Made by a program: the position numbers and the translations under genes. The notes below the pieces were generated by a model. That model was not told where the DNA came from. It searched no databases and saw only the letters and a program-made list of their open reading frames with translations. Below, one piece after another: positions 61,556 through 64,000 of a stretch of 64,000 bases of DNA. The first letter of the stretch is position 1; the number at the start of each line of letters is the position of its first letter. Source of the DNA: Amaurobius ferox (Eukaryota > Arthropoda > Arachnida > Araneae > Amaurobiidae); the NCBI GenBank assembly GCA_951213105.1, contig OX578149.1:2108001-2172000 (forward strand), in the 5' to 3' direction.

Positions 61556-61845
61556 CGTCTGCTGCATATTCCATTGTTGTGTCTGTACTGTCGGCTGGGC
61601 GTTGGGCCATTGCTGCTGGGACACGGCCGTGAGGGGCACGGTCCTAGGGATGGTCCCGGCGCCGCGTCCCACTGCGCTGCTCGGAATCAGGGATCCAGAT
61701 ATCAAGGACCCGCTGGAAGATACGGTCCCGGAGCCTAGAAGAGATACCGAGGACTGCCCCACGGGCTGCATCGTCTGCTGCTGCTGACTGCCCGATTGCA
61801 TGCCCACCGCCTGCTGTTGCGTAGTTTGGAAAGGCTGGCCCATAC
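61556..61845 (-). CDS. Internal exon 1 of window (Gln/Ser-rich), probable active-zone scaffold
   Basis: This is the most 5' exon visible, with 290 bases. The acceptor is TTTGTTTCCCAG followed by GT, which completes a codon begun in an exon outside the window. Then come 96 codons open to the donor G|GTAAAT (phase 0). The peptide starts MGQPFQTTQQQ and continues through QQQQ runs, a Ser/Gly stretch (SSVSLLGSGTVSSSG), a Gly-Arg-Gly turn and PRTVPLTAV, ending in QQWNMQQT. It has no domain and reads as an intrinsically disordered, Gln-rich linker. The Met at 61843 is internal and not evidence for a translation start, because the acceptor and frame continue upstream of it. The reading frame on to the next exon is intact. 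The protein identity is inferred from the whole chain, not from this exon. Confidence 0.75.
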
Positions 61846-63560
61846 CTGGGAAACAAACAAATATAAGAATTTCGTCAGCGTGTTCTATACTCGGGGTGAA
61901 GTATCAACATGAAGTATCTGCGTGACATAAAAAGGCGTGTTCAGATTGAGGAGCTGGTGGAGATATTTTAGGGGAGCATGGGAGTCCTTAATCAAAGCGG
62001 TTCCGACTGATCGCTCTTGGGAATGTCCATAAAATGAAGATTGTCAAACTCCCTCGGAATACGTGTTTATTTACTCTTTTATTCGCGATGAAAACAGCCT
62101 CACGCTGATTTTCACACTAAACCTGATTACAGATCGAAAATTTACAGAAGCAACCTAAATGGGCTTCCAATGATTTCTTTGAAACTTTGCCTAAAAATAA
62201 AGTAAATATTTTCAAAATGCAAATTGTTTTAGACTATAGGTTCTTTTTAGCTTTCCATATCGAAATGGTGTTTAACATTTTTCTATGTTCGCTTTCTAGA
62301 TATATCTGAGTCTTTCAACAACCCACTATACATTATTGAGTGACATTTAGTCATTTAGTGACGCATCCAATATCTCCCAATAGCAGCCATAAACTTGTCG
62401 AAGAGCTTGTCTCAATTTTTATCCTCGAAGAACCGTTTGAGTCCTTTTCAGATCCCACTCAGCCCACAGGATCTTTAGACAGGGTGCATGTATCCATTTA
62501 ATATCGAAAAACATCTCAATTTTATTTACGCATAAAAGTATACACTATTATCAATATAAATAAAATTAAAAATCTGTCTCGTCCTCATGAGAGAATGAAA
62601 TTCTGTGGGTAGCTTTGGAACAGACCCACTTGCAATGGAGTCCATGTTTCCAAGTCCAGGGGTTGTCTAGATATTAATAGAAAAAGCACTTTCAAGATGG
62701 ACAAACATTATGCAGTCCCAATTTATTTGAAATCATGTTGCTAACAAGCATTAGAATTACACCCATATTTTTCGATTTAAATCATTAAATAATAGATGTA
62801 AAAGTAAATTGGATCAGAATAGCATTTTTGTCTGGATTGTATCCATTACGGCTTTTGGGCTGAAAGGTGGCGGGGATTATGGATTGTTTCCATTTCTTAA
62901 GTCATCCGTTTTATTTTAATAAATATATTTGAAACTCATCTATTTTGTTTAGCTAATGGTTGAACCCGAATAAAGAGGGTGTCTTCTAATACTATTTCAG
63001 AGTTCTTATTTTGACATAGGTTGATCCCATTTTCATTCTGGCCTATATGGATGGATCCAATTTCATATTTTTTGTAATTTGTTTACAAACGGAACTAGGA
63101 TGTTTTATTCTTCAGATCTGCCTATGAAAATGGTTTTGCATAGCGAGAACAAGGATTCTTCAAAAGGAGAATATAAAGTACGATGAACGGGTATACCGTT
63201 GGTACATATATGAAATGAGTATTATATCGTAAATATGTCAGTCAGTCAACATAATGAAATCCAAAACACAATACCAACAAAAGTATAAACAGCATGCTGC
63301 ACATATAGATACTGTATGAACGGATGCATTGCAGGCAACACATACGTAGAAACAAAAATGTTCATGGGGTCTTGCATCTTCGATCGTCCAGTAAAGTAGC
63401 TTTGCTGAAATTAACGTCGTATTGTTAAAATTAACGTCGTATTGCTGAAATTAACGTAGCATTGTTGAAATTAAAGCCAATCAAATGAGTGACTTACAAA
63501 ACCATTCGAACCTCAAAGCCGTCCAATTATCTAAGAATCCGATTCATTCATTCCTTACCA
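61846..63560. other. Intron upstream of the first visible exon
   Basis: AT-rich sequence. Three and a half 20-bp tandem units are at 63404-63476. Otherwise nothing is recognised. Confidence 0.5.
63404..63476. repeat. 20-bp minisatellite, about 3.6 units
   Basis: Units gctgaaattaacgtcgtatt begin at 63404, 63424, 63444 and 63464 with small changes. Confidence 0.92.
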
Positions 63561-63565
63561 TTCCT

Positions 63566-64000
63566 TTATCCATTTGGCAACAGTTTCGTAAATTTGGCAA
63601 CATTTAAAAAGTCGCCAAGTTGGCGATAGGCCGCCAAAATTCGTCGCTAGAATTTTGCTAAGCGTTATAGACGGAGTTTTATGGTAGAATCTTATCTTCC
63701 CAAAATATTGAATTTTAATCAATTAGTTGTCATTTTCATTGATTTAGCGTCATTCTTATCAATTTGATGACATTTTCATCAATTGGACGACATTTCAAAA
63801 ATTCGCCAAGTTGGCGATATTCCTCCAAATTCGTCGCTAAAATTTCGTCAAGCACTATGGTCGAAGATATAGGTTATTCTTATAGCAGATAAACCAGTAA
63901 CGGCGTTCAAATACAAAACTATTACCCAAAGTATTTTCTCTTACAGTAGATTCTTATTCTTTCCAAGATATTGGATTTTCATCAGCTTTCATTTCATTAA
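63566..64000 (+). repeat. Tandem array of the R1 internal segment, cut by the window edge
   Basis: Two successive units contain the cgccaagttggcga palindrome (near 63613 and 63805), each preceded by atttggcaacatt-like or attggacgacatt-like text and followed by agcgttata or agcactatgg. The second unit continues into cttacagtagattc and appears to start another repeat at the edge. Confidence 0.8.

Larger units (their letters stand above)
1463..61845 (-). other. Span of one multi-exon host gene, partial at both ends
   Basis: Eleven minus-strand exons are chained here: 61845-61556, 60217-59773, 56126-55843, 46497-46201, 39419-39235, 35279-35057, 33109-32913, 30556-30313, 26838-26585, 3872-3610 and 1628-1463. 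Each has an AG acceptor behind a pyrimidine tract and a GT donor. Junction phases in order are 0, 1, 0, 0, 2, 0, 2, 0, 2, 1, and every pair is compatible, with the last exon ending in phase 2. Introns range from about 1.3 to 22.7 kb. The protein is mostly disordered: Gln-rich, then Ser/Thr/Pro-rich, then charged. No start, stop or folded domain is visible. I infer a Piccolo/Bassoon/Fife-like active-zone scaffold. If so, N-terminal zinc fingers should lie beyond the right edge and PDZ/C2 domains beyond the left edge. Another large disordered cytoskeletal or synaptic protein remains possible. Small symmetric exons could have been missed. Confidence 0.75.

Overview
This is a eukaryotic nuclear window: AT-rich intronic DNA, crowded with decayed transposable elements, surrounding a sparse set of GC-richer exons with canonical GT-AG splice sites. 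The transposon content (Tc1-like elements with a spider-type transposase, a ZMYM1/hAT element, Ty3, Ty1/copia and LINE relics, a tRNA-derived SINE) points to an arthropod, and in my judgement most likely a spider or another chelicerate. No prokaryotic features, rRNA, true tRNA genes or CRISPR arrays are visible.

One host gene spans almost the whole window on the minus strand. I can place 11 consecutive internal coding exons between 61845 (5' side) and 1463 (3' side). They hold 2848 coding bases, about 948 codons, and the codon phase matches at all ten junctions. The predicted protein is largely low-complexity: Gln-rich at the 5' side, then Ser/Thr- and Pro-rich with basic RRLP-type motifs, a poly-Thr stretch, and a charged EK/ER-rich helix near the 3' side. 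No start codon, stop codon or folded domain is in the window, so the gene continues past both edges. The best tentative identity is a presynaptic active-zone scaffold of the Piccolo/Bassoon/Fife kind. This rests on overall character and remembered motifs, not on a search.

The introns hold the mobile elements. The 22.7-kb intron between the 26.6-kb and 3.6-kb exons contains several copies of an unusual non-coding repeat (called family R1 here), a relic of a Cys-rich, TE-derived GCDTTS protein, and a broken Ty3-type pol. Intron 26.8-30.3 kb has a Tc1 relic and an LTR-like repeat. Intron 30.5-32.9 kb has a non-autonomous hAT element with perfect 8-bp target duplications and a nested LTR-like repeat. 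Intron 35.3-39.2 kb has two tRNA-derived SINEs and a copia fragment. Intron 39.4-46.2 kb has a Gag/protease relic and an R1 copy ending about 10 bp from a splice donor. Intron 46.5-55.8 kb has a foldback element and a 4.4-kb hAT/ZMYM1 element inserted, with a perfect 8-bp duplication, inside a Tc1 element. Intron 56.1-59.8 kb has a LINE RNase H fragment and a strong hairpin. The right edge carries a tandem array of the R1 internal segment.

The most notable points are the phase-consistent exon chain of a probable synaptic scaffold, the R1 family with its gtcgccaa-ttggcgac palindrome and terminal hairpin, the datable nested insertions, and several long inverted repeats of unknown role.
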